Positions 56,408-58,198 of a stretch of DNA of 58,198 bases are shown in pieces. The notes under the pieces are model-generated. The model was not told where the DNA came from. It was given only the letters and a program-made list of their open reading frames with translations, and searched no databases. Each line of letters begins with the position of its first letter. The stretch's first letter is position 1. The stretch comes from Globomyces pollinis-pini (Eukaryota > Chytridiomycota > Chytridiomycetes > Rhizophydiales > Globomycetaceae), in contig MU621186.1 in the NCBI GenBank assembly GCA_025399215.1, positions 1 to 58,198 of the forward strand. Reading direction: 5' to 3'. A program made the position numbers and the translations under genes.

Positions 56408-56699
56408 TCTTTTTTTTTGAATTAAAGAAATTTCATTTTTGAATTTTTTGATTTTTTAACGAGGATACGAGAGAATGTAAGAATCATTGGATAGTATGAA
56501 AGGATGAGTGAATGGAATTTTATGTAATTCATTCAATGATTCTCTTTGATTGGACATTAGAATTCACTAGTAATTTTCATTAGTATTTTATTATATTCAA
56601 TAGAAATCATCTATTACATTCACTACATATTGTCTTTATCAAGTATTTCATTAGTGTTGATCTCATTCATTTGGAAATTAAATTTTTTTTTTCTTTAAA

Positions 56700-56882
56700 A
56701 TGGATGAAGAATTAAGAGAACGATTAGTTAAAGTCATGGATTTCTCTCGAAGAGTTTTACATGTTGGATGGATTCCTTTGGTTTTATATATGGGTAATAG
56801 AGAAGAAAGGTAATTCTTAGGTTTTACTCAAAGTGCTACTACTCCAAGTATTTTAAGAATCATTTCACCTTTTGCTGGTTAA
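56700..56882 (+). CDS. TOM7: TOM7 mitochondrial import receptor subunit
   Basis: Two exons joined over a 27-bp intron give 51 aa, the family's usual size. Landmarks: VMDFSRRVLHVGWIPLVLYM then GFTQSATTPSILRIISPFAG, matching the Tom7 core (FxIRWGFIPLVIYLGF and the following Pro-rich end). Tom7 tunes assembly of the TOM complex in the outer membrane. Too short for standard ORF calling. Confidence 0.88.
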
Positions 56883-56960
56883 TATATGGTTTCTGCTAGT
56901 TAATATATGGATTTATCTATTCAATAAACAAAATCAATGCATTTGAAACTATCAAAGTTA

Positions 56961-57046
56961 TACATAACAAGTACTACAACTACATAACAAGTACTACAAC
57001 TACTTTTACATAACAAGTACTACAACTACTTTTACATAACAAATAC
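56961..57046 (+). repeat. Short tandem repeat (TACATAACAAGTACTACAAC)n
   Basis: Two exact 20-bp copies (56961-56980, 56981-57000), then two more spaced by TACTTT, the last with a mismatch. It lies in the ~185 bp between TOM7 and the ankyrin gene. Confidence 0.9.
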
Positions 57047-57067
57047 TTTAAAAAGTAACATACAAAA

Positions 57068-58134
57068 TCAATTTATTGATTCAAACAATTTTTGAATTTT
57101 TAAAAAGTTTCTTGATTTGACTTGATCAAAGCAATTCATACCATTATGACAAATGTTTGGATTAGCATTGTATTTCAATAACAATTCACATATTTGATAA
57201 TTACCATTGATACAACTTATCATCAATGGTGTTAATCCTGATAAAGTTTGAGAATTCATTGTACTTTTATCAGTCTTTAATAATAATTCCACAATTTGAT
57301 AATTGTTTTGTTGTATAGCTACATGTAATGGAGTTAAACCAAATGAATCTGTTTGATTTAATGAAATTTGTTTGGATATCAATAATTTACAAATTTCATA
57401 ATTTCCAATTTGAATAGCAAAATGAATTAATGTCCAACCATTTCTAATAGTATCTTGAATATCGCTACCACTTTCTAATAACAATTTTGTTATTTGATAA
57501 TTATTCTTTTCTATTGCCATAAATATTGGACTTTCACCTAAGATAAGTTTACCGTACTTTTACCAGTCATTAATTTTAAATTTATATTAGCACCTAATGA
57601 TAATAATAATTTTACCATATTAAAATTATTATTTTTAATAGCAGATATTAAACTAGTTTGACCAGTTTTTGATTGAATATTAATATTAGCATTATAATTT
57701 AATAATAAATGAGACATTTTTAAATGATTATTTTCTATAGCAATTTGTAATGGAGTGATACCTAATAAATCAATTTCATTAATTTTAATTTTTAATTGAT
57801 TTAAAGATAATTTAGATGAAATGTAATTGAATTGATTTAAATGATTTAATTTAGCAATTTTATGAAAACAATTTTGATTTAAATGATCAGTTGTATTAAT
57901 GAAATCTAATAAATTGTATTTGAATAATAATAATAAAGATATTAAATTATTATTTTTACATACTATTAAAATATTAGAATTTTCTTTTATAGCAGCTTTT
58001 TTATAATAACTATTAAAATGATTTAATAATTGATGAAATCGAGTACAAGTCCATGATAAATTTAATAAGGATTTAGGATCTGAATTCGTTAAAAATGATA
58101 TGATTTGTAATAGTAATTCATTAGGTAATTTCAT
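57068..58134 (-). CDS. F-box and ankyrin-repeat protein
   Basis: Two exons joined over a 26-bp intron give about 346 aa from the ATG at 58134 (an upstream in-frame extension without ATG exists). An N-terminal F-box-like segment (MKLPNELLLQIISFLTNSDP) is followed by at least six ankyrin repeats, e.g. GITPLQIAIENNHLKMSHLL, GWTLIHFAIQIGNYEICKLL, GLTPLHVAIQQNNYQIVELL and GLTPLMISCINGNYQICELL. It is probably a substrate adaptor for an SCF-type ubiquitin ligase. The N-terminal half is unusually AT-rich and Asn-rich. An additional 5' exon beyond the window edge cannot be excluded. Confidence 0.85.
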
Positions 58135-58198
58135 TATTAGGGAAATTGGAATGGGTTCCAATAACTTACCCCACTCTAAGCCACCTCACCTGATTTAA

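Overview
The window looks like nuclear DNA from an early-diverging zoosporic (chytrid-like) fungus or close relative. The evidence is two ciliary ASH/hydin-type proteins, a TPGS2-like tubulin polyglutamylase subunit, fungal-type Atg15 lipase, M36 fungalysin, HMG-box factors, complex I NDUFA1 and GATOR2 WDR24. The DNA is AT-rich and gene-dense. Genes carry many very short GT-AG introns, mostly 24-35 bp, and most lines that look like separate small reading frames are exons of one gene. I rebuilt about 93 introns by hand in about 26 genes, and in every one of these genes the spliced length is a multiple of three. The species is not determined. I recognised no tRNA or rRNA gene.

Layout: 1-5.5 kb is a transposon graveyard (Tc1/mariner-like HTH fragment, Ty1/copia pol remnant with a palindromic insertion, broken DDE_4 transposase, repeat copies). 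5.5-9 kb: Atg15-like lipase, NmrA-like protein and a coiled-coil protein. 9.1-19 kb: two tandem paralogous ASH-domain ciliary genes. 19-30 kb: membrane protein, MAP2K, HOP2, a Gly/Asn-rich basic-tailed protein, WDR24, ZIP transporter and HP1. 30-40 kb: TPGS2, methyltransferase, cellulose-synthase-like GT2, 7TM receptor, IQ protein and ribophorin I. 40-48.5 kb: two HMG-box genes, CAX exchanger, OGFOD1/Tpa1, fungalysin and a second 7TM protein. 49-58 kb: LRR-like protein with a decayed paralogue, NUP50/NUP2, NUDT21, ZNF277, NDUFA1, TOM7 and an F-box/ankyrin protein. The genes are mostly unrelated housekeeping, signalling and ciliary functions, with no operon-like logic.

The most unusual signal is a set of tandem mini-intron arrays. 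At eight places in seven genes, what must be removed as one intron consists of 2 to 6 complete GT...AG units of ordinary intron size laid end to end (each AG directly followed by the next GT), with no exon between. They occur in MAP2K (5 units), HOP2 (6), WDR24 (2 and 3), HP1 (4), TPGS2 (2), ZNF277 (4) and NDUFA1 (2). The junctions resemble zero-length-exon ratchet points of recursive splicing, but at about 30-bp spacing. Micro-exons of 11 and 12 nt (HP1, Atg15) and the two ASH paralogues, which differ in intron presence, fit a picture of active mini-intron turnover.
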